NCBI RefSeq assembly: GCF_905475395.1
Contig: NC_058337.1
Location: 97,830,368-97,894,367 of the forward strand
Direction: 5' to 3'
DNA from: Chrysoperla carnea
Taxonomy: Eukaryota; Arthropoda; Insecta; Neuroptera; Chrysopidae
Length of the DNA stretch: 64,000 nucleotides
In this document: positions 1-11,691 of the stretch, in pieces
Position numbering within the stretch: position 1 is the stretch's first letter
How the letters are laid out: the number at the start of each line of letters is the position of its first letter
The notes under the pieces: model-generated
Told to the model about the DNA's origin: nothing
Databases searched by the model: none
What the model saw: the letters and a program-made list of their open reading frames with translations, nothing else
Position numbers and translations under genes: made by a program

Positions 1-3000
1 TGTTCATACTTTTTGTCTTATATTGTCAAGCTATAACATAATTCATCCATCAAAATTGAAAATATATATTTTTTTTAATATTACTGTATTCATACATCTT
101 TAATTATTCCGGCACAACGAGTTTTTTTTTTTGTTATAAATAATTTATTAAGGGTTTAAATTAAATAGTATTTTTTTTAAATTTCCACCGCGTAGTTTTG
201 GAGAAATCTATGAAAACATATCTTCAATCTACCCTTGTCCCATAAAACCAATGTTGAATATGCCTACTTTTGAAATCATTTATTTATTTAAATAATCACG
301 TCATATATACCTAAAAATCTCAGATATCCACTTTGTCCAATGACTAATTATGGTCTTAATATGCCAATATATATGGTCGTTTTATAAAACAATATATTTA
401 ATTCAGACAAAGTGTGCTGAAATTTTGAGCACATATTTAAATTAATTTTAACATCAATGTCCTTTTTTTTTACACCAATTTTCTTACTCCCTTTTGAATA
501 AGCCTCTCATGCAAGAGCTTGCTTAAAATACATTCCTCTAAATGGACCCCCCTTAAAATTATGTCTCCAGTTGTTACAGAATTTGTTTTTTTGTTGCGCT
601 TACTTAGCCTAACGCTCTTCTATGAATACAAATCACAAATGATTCTTAATGATGTTTTGGAATTATTTTAAAAACAATAAAATAACAATATTATTTATTT
701 AAAAATCATGTATGTGTATTAGCTGTTCATAATATTGCGTTAAACCTACAGTGTTAAATTAGTTAAATTTTTGTTCAACAAATTATCATAGACTTAAAGG
801 CTTATATCATAGTCCGGTTTATGCTGAATAACTCGTTTAAACAAGCTAATACCTCTCTAACATACCTCTCACAAGTGGTATGTTTCGTTTATTTTCCTTT
901 ATGTCAATTTTTCATGAAAATTTTTATCAAGGACCTGCTCATAAGGTATTATATATACGTTTATCGCCTAGAAAAATATTAAAAAAATTATCTGCCGGAA
1001 CTGCAAAACTTAATACAATAATTAGTTTGCGTTCATTGAGCCATAGCTTCTAATAAAGGAAATTGTTTTATTTGCGAAAATCTACAAACTGATGAAGTAT
1101 CTGAAGTTAAGGAAAACGGATTAAAACCACATTTAAAAAAAACACGCCACTTATTCTACCTCAAGTTGGTGTGGAAATGATGAGTTATTCCGCGAAAACG
1201 CGTTCTATTGATTTTGAGACAAAAATTTTTAAAACATAAATTGTAGGAAATTTTAGTTTAATTTTGTATAGAGATATTTCCTCGTAAAACGATATTTTGT
1301 CTAAAGACTGTCATTTTCCAATATGGGGCGCGAGCGGCAAAGATACGAGGTGACAAAGTTGCAATTCCGAAGTAAAAAGATCATCTCAAAACCTATATAA
1401 TCACCCATTTTCAAAACTATACTGAATCTACGACATTTGTGTTACAAAAGTTGTGCACATTCACTTATAATAAAATCAAACCAACCTTGAAAAAAACGAA
1501 GTACGTTCGTTTTTAAAGCACACAATTTATCTGGTTCGCTTATTCTGCTTTTTAGCAAAATTATAACTTATAATCAATTAAATTGTTCAGGCTCGAAAAT
1601 GCACTTAAAAGTTCCCAAGGTTAGCCTCGTTAAGTTGACTTAAGTATAGAAATACCAGGTTCTTAAATTTTGAGAAAATTTTGGAAACTTTTCCGAGCAA
1701 TGTCAGGGATTGCAGTTCGAAGATAAAAAGACATTTTTTCATCTAGGTATTCAATATATTTTGTTACTCTATGGATTTACACACATACACTATAATCTTT
1801 AGGTGAGATTGAAGAAGGTAGCATAATAATTTTTATGATACACCTCTCCGTAATATAACAGGTATATTGTAATTAGTATTGTTATTTACATTTTAGTAAA
1901 TAGTTATTATAAAAAAAATGAAATAAAAATATTTTAAAGAAATTATTAAGCTATGTGTGTGCGTGGATATATTACAGCTGTAAATGTAAAGCTATAGAGC
2001 TGCTCTACCATGAGATTGTTAAACTAAAAGAACTCACTAGATGGGAGGTATTAAAATATAATACTGGTGTATACATCATTATTAATATTTAGGCCTTTTA
2101 AATGTACCTTTTATCTGTTTTAATCATTTGTATACAGGTTGTTTTAGAAATGTTTAGTTATGGATTATATATATTTGATAAGTTTTTGTGTTAAAGAGTT
2201 TGTAGTGTATTAAGGAAAGTTATTATCTGGATTAATAATTTTTGTGTGTGATTTTAAGAGGACTATTATTAACTATTTTTTAAGTTTTAACAACACTTGT
2301 CGATGTTAGACTTAGAGTTAATTTCGTTTTTATTGGTTTTAATGGGAAAAAAAATCAGGTCGTTTAAAACAAACGTTTTAAAAAATGGATACTGATTAAT
2401 TAACTTCTCGGTATAGGAAGTTATTGTAATGAGTCCGATTTTCGAAATTTTCAACATATCTTTACGTGTCATGGTCAGGACAAGGCATTAACACCACTTT
2501 GTAGAAGAAGTATGTGTGTTGTGTCTGTGTTCGCACGTACGTTCGTTCGTAGTCATTTTTTTCTGATCGATATCGCGCAAACTAAAACTGGTGCCGACTT
2601 CGTTGAGGTGTCAATCGAAACATATTAACGACTATATGATCTGAAAAGAATTTCGTAATATTCGGTCGAATCGTTTCGAATCAATCGAGTTTTTTTTTTG
2701 TGGACTTCAAGAGTCGTACCAGACCCGCCCCCCACTTGTTTTAAAAACATTTTCAGTTCCAACACTAAATTTCTATAATCTAAGAGATATTCTACAGACG
2801 AAATAATTGTCGTGATTTATCTTTAATGACCAGGCATATTTGTGCGGTATGCACTATAATTACTAATATGCTTGTATAAACAAGATTGCCAGTTTCCTAC
2901 GCTACATCCCCTTTTTTACAAGCTTTTATTTAACTTGCAATGTATTCGGGTTAAATGTTGCTAGTGAATTTTAAAGCAGTTATTATCCTGACTCGATTGA

Positions 3001-6000
3001 GCTGAAAATTTTCATACACGTTTAGTTTGGATGACAATGCATGGTGAGCTAAGTGACATAATTCTAAATTCAATATGAGACTAGTTATATTTTGTGCACT
3101 CCTATTATATGGATATCAAATGAAAGGATGCGCCGAAAAAAATACGAATAACATATATAAATTGGATGAAATGCCTCCATCATTTTTGATATACAAATCT
3201 TTTTCGTTCCTCCTTGATATTTTGAATTGAGTACCTCCTGCTTTTAGAAATAGTCAAGTATGAGTGACTCATAGAAATGATTATTTTTTACTCTTTAGTT
3301 CAATAAAGAATAGCCCTTAAAAAATTTGGTGAACTTTTTTTTTTCTTAGGGTAGCGAATGTTTGAAAAAATCACATCTATAATTATTTATTTTTAATCTA
3401 GCTTATATGAAGCGAAACAATTTTTTTTCCATACCTTAGGAGATACAGAATGAAACTTTTGATTTTCATAACGGACCACTACATTTTAGTTGTACAGATC
3501 TAAGGCTTATATAAACGTGGGTCGAGTCAATCTGAACAACTTCTGTCAGCAAATACGGCAATTTTAACATTAAACTAGGTTAGTTTGAATATTTATTTTT
3601 CACATTTGTAATTGCTATAGCTTTCGAAAAAAATGAAAGATTTTGAAAAAATTTTATTGTTTGCAAGAGCTCAAGTACTATTAAAATCTGCACAAAAAAT
3701 ATATTGATCCATTTGAGCACAAAAATTTGATGCTGCCTGTATCTAAGATGACGGGTCAAAACTACATTATGTTTCCAAAATCATTACCATGGGTTTGTCT
3801 AGCTAAACTGGCCGGTATTTTTTGACAAAATGTATCTGTTATTTAACTTTGCTCTCATATTTATGTTTGCTCAACTCTCCCGTATTAGCGCATTCAGTTC
3901 ACGTGAATGAATTTTATAAATTTTTAAAGCAATTGGTCCTCCGTACAAAGTATTTTGAATTGTATTTTTAAACAAACATACTGTAGATAAATTCAGGGTG
4001 GGCAATAATCATTAATAAAGTATAAGGGTGCAACTTAGCGCCTTAAGAAAAACATCAAACGAAAACCGGCAAATATTTTTATAATTTTTTTAACAAAAAA
4101 ACTAAATAATATTAATAAATATATAAAGTATCTAATAAAGATAAAGATAGAAAGTTCGAGATATGTACATATCAAAGAAGGATAAAAAATTTTAACTATT
4201 TGTTCAAAAGATCAATTTTTTAACACTTTTAAACAGAGATAAATTACAAAATTCATAATAAATTAAAAAAAGATAAGTGAAATTTTTGTTGAGAAAAGAA
4301 TGAAGAACTTTGAAAAGGCGCCACCTTTTACTACTTTGAAAGAAAAAAAAAAGAGAATTTCATTCAAAACTCCGTCCGTTGAAAAATTTATACAAAAATA
4401 CCTCACACATTCCAAAAATATAAAATGGCTGTGATGCATAACGAATTCAAAATGACAGAGGATCTTTTATTGAATAGAAATTGGATGCATTTTTATTTTG
4501 GGAACCGTTATTAATTGTTCGACCTAAATTTTCTTAAATATGCAGGATTCAACTAGCATTGAAGATATTATTGCTATTCATAAGGATGGGATATAATATA
4601 ATACATCTTTTTTTATTAATATTAAAATAAGTGATCTCACTTGATTCTCTTACACAGAAGCTTAATATTAAACCTTTCATCCCAAATCAGAGATGGTTTA
4701 TTTAAATTATCGATGTTTTAGTAATACGATTATTATGAGCATACATATAAGCTACTTAACTACATTGTAGCTAATTAATTTTTTTTTCTAAGTATTTACA
4801 ATTTTAACAAGTGATTAATGTATTCAGACTATTAGTTCTGTTTCAGGTATTTACATAAATGCGTGTTATTCAATGTTTTAAGGTGTATAAGTTTAAGATT
4901 TGAGAATAAAATTAGCTTTTTTAAATTCAATACACACACTTTAAGCCTAAAGATGCGATATTATAGAACGAGGTACTCATCACACATAAACACTATAAAC
5001 ATAGGCCCAGTGAAACTCCAAAAAATTGGCAAAATATGTTGCAAGCATGACAATTTGAATATTTGGTCTAAGGATCTTTAATCAATTTGACCCGTTACAA
5101 TATATTGGAGAGGCTTTTTCTTCATAGAGGATAGACCGAACGGCTTTTCTTGATTTGAAACGTTATCATAACGTTATCATAGGTCTCTGTTTTATAGGTA
5201 AATTGTGTAACATGCAAGTTTCCTCAGTTGCCCATAAAAGTATTTTAATCATTTTGGTTCGTAGCTTTATAGTACAGAGATCTTTGTTTATACAGGATGA
5301 GCCAATAGCCCTTCACTATATCAGCGTCCATTTCAAGGAAAAATCCGACTTTTTATTAATAAAACTGATTTACGCATTGAAAATTTTAGTTATTAAGTCG
5401 TTTATATACTAATCTGGGGTAGTAGTTTTTTGACTATTTATTTATTTTAAAAAAAATGCGCTGAAAGCGATGGTGACAAAAAAATGTGGTAAACTCTAGA
5501 CTTCATTGTGAAAAATTATGATATTTTTAGCGGTAATTTGCATTGTTTTGAGTTTTTCGGCTTTTTAAGGAAAACGGGGAGACGCACAAAAAACAGTTAT
5601 GTGTCTAAAAATTAAGATTTTAACAAAATACTACCCTTTTTTTTAACCGTTCCCTTGTTATAAACAAAATAAAATCAAAAAGGGCCAAAATTAACAATTT
5701 ATTTCTGATTTCTTTTCTGCTCAACCAAAGATCGTATGTATATTTTATTTCACACACACAGTTTCTTTTTTGCATTTTTTACATAAAAATAGCCAATAAA
5801 CTGATCCATTTAATTTTCTGTCATCGACAATATCCACAGCGTTACATCTGTAATAAATCATATTATTTTTTCTTTTTCTTTCAGGTGTCAAATTTCCGAA
5901 TGAAAACTAATTTTTACATTTCTATTTAGATAACATGCAACAGATTTCTACAAGTAACTCGAATATTTCAATAAAGCCTGCTTGACGATTTTATGCTCGT

Positions 6001-6288
6001 ATACCTAATTTATTTTAAAGGATATTAATGAATTCTACTAATTACTAGTTCTTTTTTAATAGAATATTATTATCTATTTTCTTTTATGAATCTTCTATTT
6101 ATATATAACCTAATAACAATTTAAATATGTAACTAAAGAGAAAATTATATATGCGTTGTGTTTACTAATAATTACACACACACAGGATGATCCATTAAAA
6201 AGATCTTAAATATAAATAAAAAACTTTTTAATAGACCAAGTTTTTAAAACAATCAAAATATAAAATAACTAAATCATTTTAATGTAAA
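1..6288. other. AT-rich intergenic DNA, no gene seen
   Basis: Short open frames at 2287-2472, 4863-5081 and 5155-5412 have no domain, no codon pattern and no splice partner I can find. Around 2500-2720 there is a patch richer in CG dinucleotides (CGCACGTACGTTCGTTCGTA, GATCGATATCGCGCAAAC), which could be regulatory or an old repeat. Confidence 0.6.
253..292 (+). repeat. Short dispersed repeat, copy 1
   Basis: ATATGCCTACTTTTGAAATC followed by ATTTATTTATTTAAATAA is shared with 60849-60890, differing at one base. Confidence 0.55.
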
Positions 6289-6780
6289 ACAAGTGAAAAC
6301 AAACAATTGACTGAGTTAATTGTTGAAATACCATGCATAAATAGTGTTGATTACTCTATCACTATAATTTACGCCTAATTTGCGCCTCACGGGTAAACAA
6401 TGATGTTTACAAAAAAATGTTTCAAACAAAAGTTATTTATATTTTGATAAGGAACATTTTTTATATTTAAACTTTTGTTATATCTCTAACGGTTTACAAG
6501 ATAGATCCTACGGACCCATAGTTGCTCCTATGTTGCTCATTTACGAACTCGACCTCACTTTTTACGTCCTGAGTACGCTGTAAATATTTCAGCTTGATAT
6601 GTTTTTTCGTTTTTGAGTTATCGTGTCCACAGACGGACGGACAAACCGGAAATGGACTAATTAGATGATTCTATGAACACCTATACCAAAATTTTTTTCG
6701 TAGCATCAATATTTTTAAGCGTTACAAACTTGTGACTAAACTTAATATATTATGTATATTTCATATATACATGGTATAAA
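6289..6780 (-). mobile_element. Helentron-like (HINE/DINE-1 type) element, copy A, near complete
   Basis: Read on the - strand it starts TTTATACCATG, has a short GTCC tract, an AACTCAAAAACGAAA block, TTACCCGTGAGGCGC, then CATGGTATTTCAACAATTAACTCAGTCAATTG and ends TTTTCACTTGT. Subterminal inverted repeats ATACCATG/CATGGTAT and the 3' hairpin are both present. It faces away from copy B 500 bases downstream. Confidence 0.8.
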
Positions 6781-6899
6781 GTGAAGAGTATTCAAGGAGT
6801 ATTCTTCTTGCATATTTATTGTTAGCAACCTGACAGATATCGAGAAATATATGTTAACATTAGAATTAAACTAGTTAAATTATTTTAAAACGTTAATTT

Positions 6900-6984
6900 T
6901 AGTATACTAAGTTTGTAACGTTTAGAAATATTGATGATACGAAAACAATTTGGTTATAGGAGTTCATAAAATAACCTCCTTTGT
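6900..6984 (+). mobile_element. Helentron-like element, 5' fragment
   Basis: AGTATACTAAGTTTGTAACG, ATTGATGATACGAAAA and GGTTATAGGAGTTCATAAAATAACCT match the 5' part of the family without its terminal TTTTATACC. It ends where the candidate coding frame on the other strand stops. Confidence 0.65.
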
Positions 6985-7286
6985 CTATTTCCATTTTTCT
7001 GTTAGTATGTCGATCTCTTCGTCCGCCAACATTGAAATTCTTTTTGATTTTGGATAAAAACCATCAATATGTCTATGGATAATTGAAGCTACTGTCTTGT
7101 TCTGGACGATTTCATTGAAACGAATTATCAATAAGCCAGCTTCTTCCAAAATTAACCAAAAGAAGTTTTAATTATCAGATTATACAGTTTTATATTAATA
7201 AATAAAACATAACTCTTACCATAAAAACGTGAAACCTGCTGCTGGTAGCGCTGCGGTATTATTTTAGAAAACGTCCTTTTTTCCAT
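6985..7286 (-). CDS. Candidate two-exon small gene or remnant, unknown product
   Basis: On the - strand, an ATG at 7286-7284 opens a frame to 7220, then GTAAGA (7219-7214), a 77-base AT-rich stretch, an AG at 7144-7143, and a second open stretch from 7142 to a TAG at 6987-6985. Phases match (G|AA), giving 74 residues rich in charged residues: it begins MEKRTFSKI, contains RYQQQVSRFY before the junction and ends LTEKWK. I do not recognise the family. The pattern of a hydrophobic helix followed by NKTVASII faintly recalls a helix-turn-helix of a Tc1-like transposase, but this is a guess. The ATG lies one or two bases from the 5' end of a Helentron-like copy, and the stop abuts another fragment of that family, so this may be a broken piece of a longer gene or chance. 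Confidence 0.33.
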
Positions 7287-7287
7287 G

Positions 7288-7872
7288 TTTTTATACCATG
7301 TATATATGAAATATACATAGTATATTAAGTTTAGTCCAAAGTTTGTAATGCCTAAAAATATTCACGAAAAAAATTTTGGTATAGGTGTTCATAGAATCAC
7401 CTAATTAGTCCATTTCCGGTTGTCCGTCCGTCCGTCTGTGGACACGATAACTCAAAAACGAAAAGAGATATCAAGATGAAATTTTTATAGCGTACTCATT
7501 ACCTAAAAGCTGAGGTCAAGTTCGTAAATGAGCAATATGGGTCAATTGGTTCTTGGGTCCGTAGGACCCATCTTGTAAACCGTTAGAGATAGAACAAAAG
7601 TTTAAATATAAAAAATGTTCTTTATAAAAAAATAAACAACTTTTGTTTGAAACATTTTTTTGTAAACATCACTGTTTACTCACGAAGGCGCTAATTAAGT
7701 GCAAATTTTATAGTATGCATTAATATGGGAATATCAGTGTGTGTGTAGCTATTTAAAAGTGGATATCTTTTTTTTATTAATGTGACGTCAAAAAACAAAC
7801 GATTGCTTCATCAACACTGTCTATACATGGTATTTCAACAATTAACTCAGTCAATTGTTTGTTTTCACTTGT
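7288..7872 (+). mobile_element. Helentron-like element, copy B, complete
   Basis: It begins TTTTATACCATG and carries GTCCGTCCGTCCGTCTGTGG (about 7422-7441), the AACTCAAAAACGAAAAG block, TTACTCACGAAGGCGC, a GTGTGTGTAG tract, then CTATACATGGTATTTC and the hairpin CAATTAACTCAGTCAATTG, ending CACTTGT. It is non-coding. The 5' end touches the candidate start codon of the small - strand gene. Confidence 0.85.
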
Positions 7873-9343
7873 TTTTTTAAAATTTGTATTTGTGTAAGGA
7901 CGTTTTAAATGATTCTTATAAAAGTAATGAAATTTGTGCCTTTTTAACTCGAAAATACCCAGTAAAGCTCGGTCATCCAGGTACTGTATTATAATATTAG
8001 CTAGATATCAATTATTAAAAATCAATCGTATAAAAATGTATACTGATTCATCCTGTACAATTTTACTCTTCTATATTAACATGATATGTAGCAAAGATAT
8101 AATGATTATTATATTAACCTCATATTTAAAAAAATATAATAATTCTATAAGTTAATCATAAAATATATCTATCATTAAATTTAATTAATTAATATAATTA
8201 TTTCATTAAATATATTTTTAAAATGTAATATATAATATGGATAATAACTTAATAATTGGAAAAAAATTTGAGTGATTAATAAAAATTAAAATTCAGAATA
8301 GGTATTGCAGGCAGAAAAATATGACATTTCAGTCACTTTATTATTGTACTATATTCGACGTAGCCATGTAGACAAAACAAACTAATTAGTTCAATACAAT
8401 ACCGTTGCTGTCACCGTTGCTTTTCTCAGAAGTTAGCTCAATTAGATATTTGGAGTTTATTTAGATTTAAATGAATACAGAAACGTTTAGTTCAAAAGTA
8501 AAATTTTCAGCGAATTTGCTTGGTTTTAAATGTGAAGATGAAAATACTCTATTATAGGTCATTGTGCGAAAAGTAAAGAAAAATCTTTGATGCATAATTT
8601 CAAAAATGAACGATTGTTTCAATATCATGAGTAATTTATTTTTCTTTTTTTTTTAAATTTATAATCCATTTAAATTTGTAAAAAAATATTGGGAGTACTA
8701 TTTAAAAAAGGTAAGTTGTATCCCATACGTGCGTACTGCAAAGGATACAAACTTGAATTAATAGAAAATATGCATTTCGATGCTCCCTTTTATGCTCCGG
8801 AAATCGTATTTCATACGACTTCAAACAACAAAAATTTTTTAATTTTACTAAAAATTGTGAACACACTGTATACAAGCAACCTTATCATAACTATATAAAT
8901 CAAATTTTGTTGAGCCGGAGGAAATCTAAACGATATAGTGTGTTCAGAAATCGATAATCTACCAATCTTGTATCAACTGAGCCATCTGGATTTCCTTTAT
9001 ACAGTTGTTTCTACGGTTAATAATTGCAAAATATATATTAAATTTATTCAGATAAAGATTATTCATAAATAATGTTAATAATTATAAACAAGGGCTGGTT
9101 AATTTCTTATAAATTATAAAAATAATTTGAATAATAAATATTTATGTAAAACCAGTTTTACACAGTTCACATGTTTATGAAAAAATGTGTAGATATTCTG
9201 ATTTTTTGTATTGTTTTTTAAAATTTACATTTATTTAAATCAAAAATTAATGTACATAAATGATCAGATGTTTTATAATAAAAAATATGCAGCATTATAT
9301 CTACAGAAAGTTTATGAATTTTTAATAAACACAAATTGAAATG
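7873..9343. other. AT-rich intergenic DNA, nothing supported
   Basis: Extremely AT-rich near 8150-8260. Frames at 7934 and 8689 look random. Confidence 0.6.
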
Positions 9344-9469
9344 AATTGGCCTTTTTCTTCTGAAGATTAAAAAAAGATCCTCTAGATGGCAGGATATATT
9401 TGTACCCCCCCCCTCTAGTGTTGCCATCTAGCGGATCTTTTTTTAATCTTCAGAGGAAAAAGGCTAATT
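9344..9469. mobile_element. Foldback MITE, copy 1
   Basis: Inverted arms GCCTTTTTCTTCTGAAGATT..GATCCTCTAGATGGCA and TGCCATCTAGCGGATC..AATCTTCAGAGGAAAAAGGC surround a short loop with a run of nine C. AATT is found at both outer edges. The 69-residue - strand frame over it is meaningless. Confidence 0.8.
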
Positions 9470-9584
9470 AAAGCATTATATTTTTTAAATAATACTAATA
9501 AAAAATTTTAACTAACTACATAAGACAAATTATAAACATTATCATATTATCATTAACTCCGGACATACAATAATAAATAATTCC

Positions 9585-9701
9585 AAGCCTTTTCCTCTGA
9601 AAATTAAAAAAAGATACACTAGATGGCAACACTAGGGGGGAGGGTACAAATATATCCTGCCATCTAGAGGATCTTTTTTCAATCTTCAGACGAAAAAGGC
9701 T
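9585..9701. mobile_element. Foldback MITE, copy 2
   Basis: Same family as the element at 9344, in opposite orientation (loop G run instead of C run). It is flanked by a 7-bp direct repeat TAATTCC (9578-9584 and 9701-9707), sharing one base with the element edge. Confidence 0.78.
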
Positions 9702-9910
9702 AATTCCGTAAAGCCTAGTTTGATTCTTGCGTTATGAGTCTTAGGATTTAGTACTAGATGAGCATTTACGTACAGATGTAGAGCCCTTAACTCAAAATAC
9801 AAGGAAACTGTAGGCGAGAGATATGTTTGATATGTTTTTTAGTACGCGCTAACATACTCATTTAAAACTCATACTACCTACTATAGCTGCCTAAGAGTGA
9901 CTATCTTTCC

Positions 9911-9989
9911 TTACTTACAAGACGTATAAATCTGTCTATACATAGTATTTCAACAATTAACACAGTCAATTGTTTGTTTCGACTTGTTA
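9911..9989 (+). mobile_element. Helentron-like element, 3' terminal fragment
   Basis: TTACTTACAAGACG, CTATACATAGTATTTCAACA, hairpin CAATTAACACAGTCAATTG and the GACTTGT end match the last 80 bases of the family. The stem has an extra mismatch (AACACAG). Confidence 0.75.
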
Positions 9990-10080
9990 AACATGATTTT
10001 TTCGGGCCATTTCACCCGGACCATTTTAGCATGGGCTTGTAGTCTATATTGTGAAGCTTATAAGTTACAGAAATAAAATA

Positions 10081-10375
10081 AGTTTGACCGAATGGATAAG
10101 TGAAGATGAAGCGAAGAAGTATTACAGACAGTTATTTAATGAGGGAATGTAACGTGATCATTCAGCAGAGGAAGAAGCGCTGATATGTAACAAAGAAGGT
10201 AACATTAACTTGTATGTTGATTAGCCTGATTTACGATTTGCTATAAGTACCATACATAAAAATAAGGCAGAAGGGAGAGATGAGCACTGTTCGGGATTTA
10301 GGACCATCTTTACTTAATTCCACGATCTATAATATAATATACACGAAAGACTGGAAAGCAGGTGTCCTAAACGTT
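10081..10375 (+). pseudogene. Non-LTR retrotransposon reverse-transcriptase relic
   Basis: Frame 1 from 10081 reads a degraded segment with two in-frame stops: EWISEDEAKKYYRQLFNEG, later an acidic run, then an AIS..HKNKAEGRDE motif. This corresponds to the region just before and at the start of the LINE reverse-transcriptase domain, where families have W..YF..LLN and later NKAPGPD. A +1 shifted frame at about 10346 gives DWKAGVL, matching the downstream DW..G.I.PI.K block; the intervening part is deleted. It is dead: stops, frameshift and deletion. No ORF1, poly-A tail or target duplication is identified. The clade cannot be told. Confidence 0.55.
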
Positions 10376-11355
10376 AGATACACCCTGCGAAAAATTAAAA
10401 TTATTATATGTAGAATATGTCAGGACCTAGTAATCCTTATTTCTTATTGATCGTATACAGGATCAAGCTTCATGGTTATCATCTCGTATATATTACTTTG
10501 GTTACACAAACAAGCAATTGCCCTTAGAAAGTGGATGTAAAGACGTCAATTAGTCCTTATTATTTCTTCTCCACATTTCAGCATTAAAATGTATGAGCAA
10601 CCTCCTACGAATAGAAGAAACCTCTTTATTTTTTATTTTAGGTCAATTTTTTTTCTTCGAGTAAGTAAACTACAACAAAAACCGTCTCCAATTTATTCGA
10701 TAACCACTGTAGATATTTCTTTGTAGGTAAACAGTAAAAAATAAGATTATAAATATTTTGTTTAAAAGTTTTAGTTTGTGTATTATAACTTTAGGTGGTT
10801 TTTCTGTAATATTTTATTATAATAATAATTATTATTATTGTGTTATTATTAATGTTATTTAGTGTCAAAATGTGTGTGTGGTCGATGTGAAGTTCTTTAA
10901 TATTAACTCACCTCTAGGTGAAATAATCATATATAATATTATATTAAAATTATATACAAATATTATATACATTATTTTGTATAATATACTTTGACCATAT
11001 AATATTAAGTTTGTTCTGTTGTGATTCATAAATGTTTCTTTGTATTCTGTTAAGAGTCATGTACATTGTAGCTAGAGTTGCTCTAGCTAAACTCAAAGAT
11101 CAGAGCGCAAATTTAACTGTAGAAAACTCGCGTAAATAGGTACTATTGCTACCAAATTGTATAGCTATTTCATTCTATAAATTTACCTTTACAGCATAAT
11201 TCAATAGCCTTAACACCTTTTTGAATTTGGCATTTGAGTCTAGTAGACCACGAACCAATGCTAAAATTTTTCGGGTAAAATAACTCACCAGGAATCACGT
11301 TGAAAAGATGCTCCTATATGTAAAAATTATTTTAAGCACATGACGTTAGTTTTGC

Positions 11356-11689
11356 GCGGTACAGGTGAGTGCAGCTGAGATTATGGATAACACACCCCTA
11401 GCCATCTCACCCCTGCACCAGCAAATGTGTAATACAAATACGAATTAAATAAATGCCGTGCAAAAATAAATCCCGTAACTTCGGTACCGGAAGTTAAAAA
11501 AAACTTTTGAACTCTCGTAAATTTCCGAAGCCCTACGTGTTTATTCCTCTACGGCATTTATGTTATTCGTATTTCTGTTTTGCTTATGCAAAGCTAGTAT
11601 CCAGCAACGCCGCATATATTTGCTAGGACCGGGGTGAGATGCCAAGGGATGTGACATCTATAATTATCCTCTGGCCCCATCTGTACCGC
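11356..11689. mobile_element. MITE-like element with long imperfect inverted termini
   Basis: Left GCGGTACAGGTG...CATCTCACCCCTGCACCAGCAAA...AATACGAATTAAATAAATGCCGT pairs with right ACGGCATTTATGTTATTCGTATT...TTTGCTAGGACCGGGGTGAGATG...CTGTACCGC. It is GC-richer than its surroundings. No protein is seen; the frame at 11639-11851 is not credible. Confidence 0.7.
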
Positions 11690-11691
11690 CC

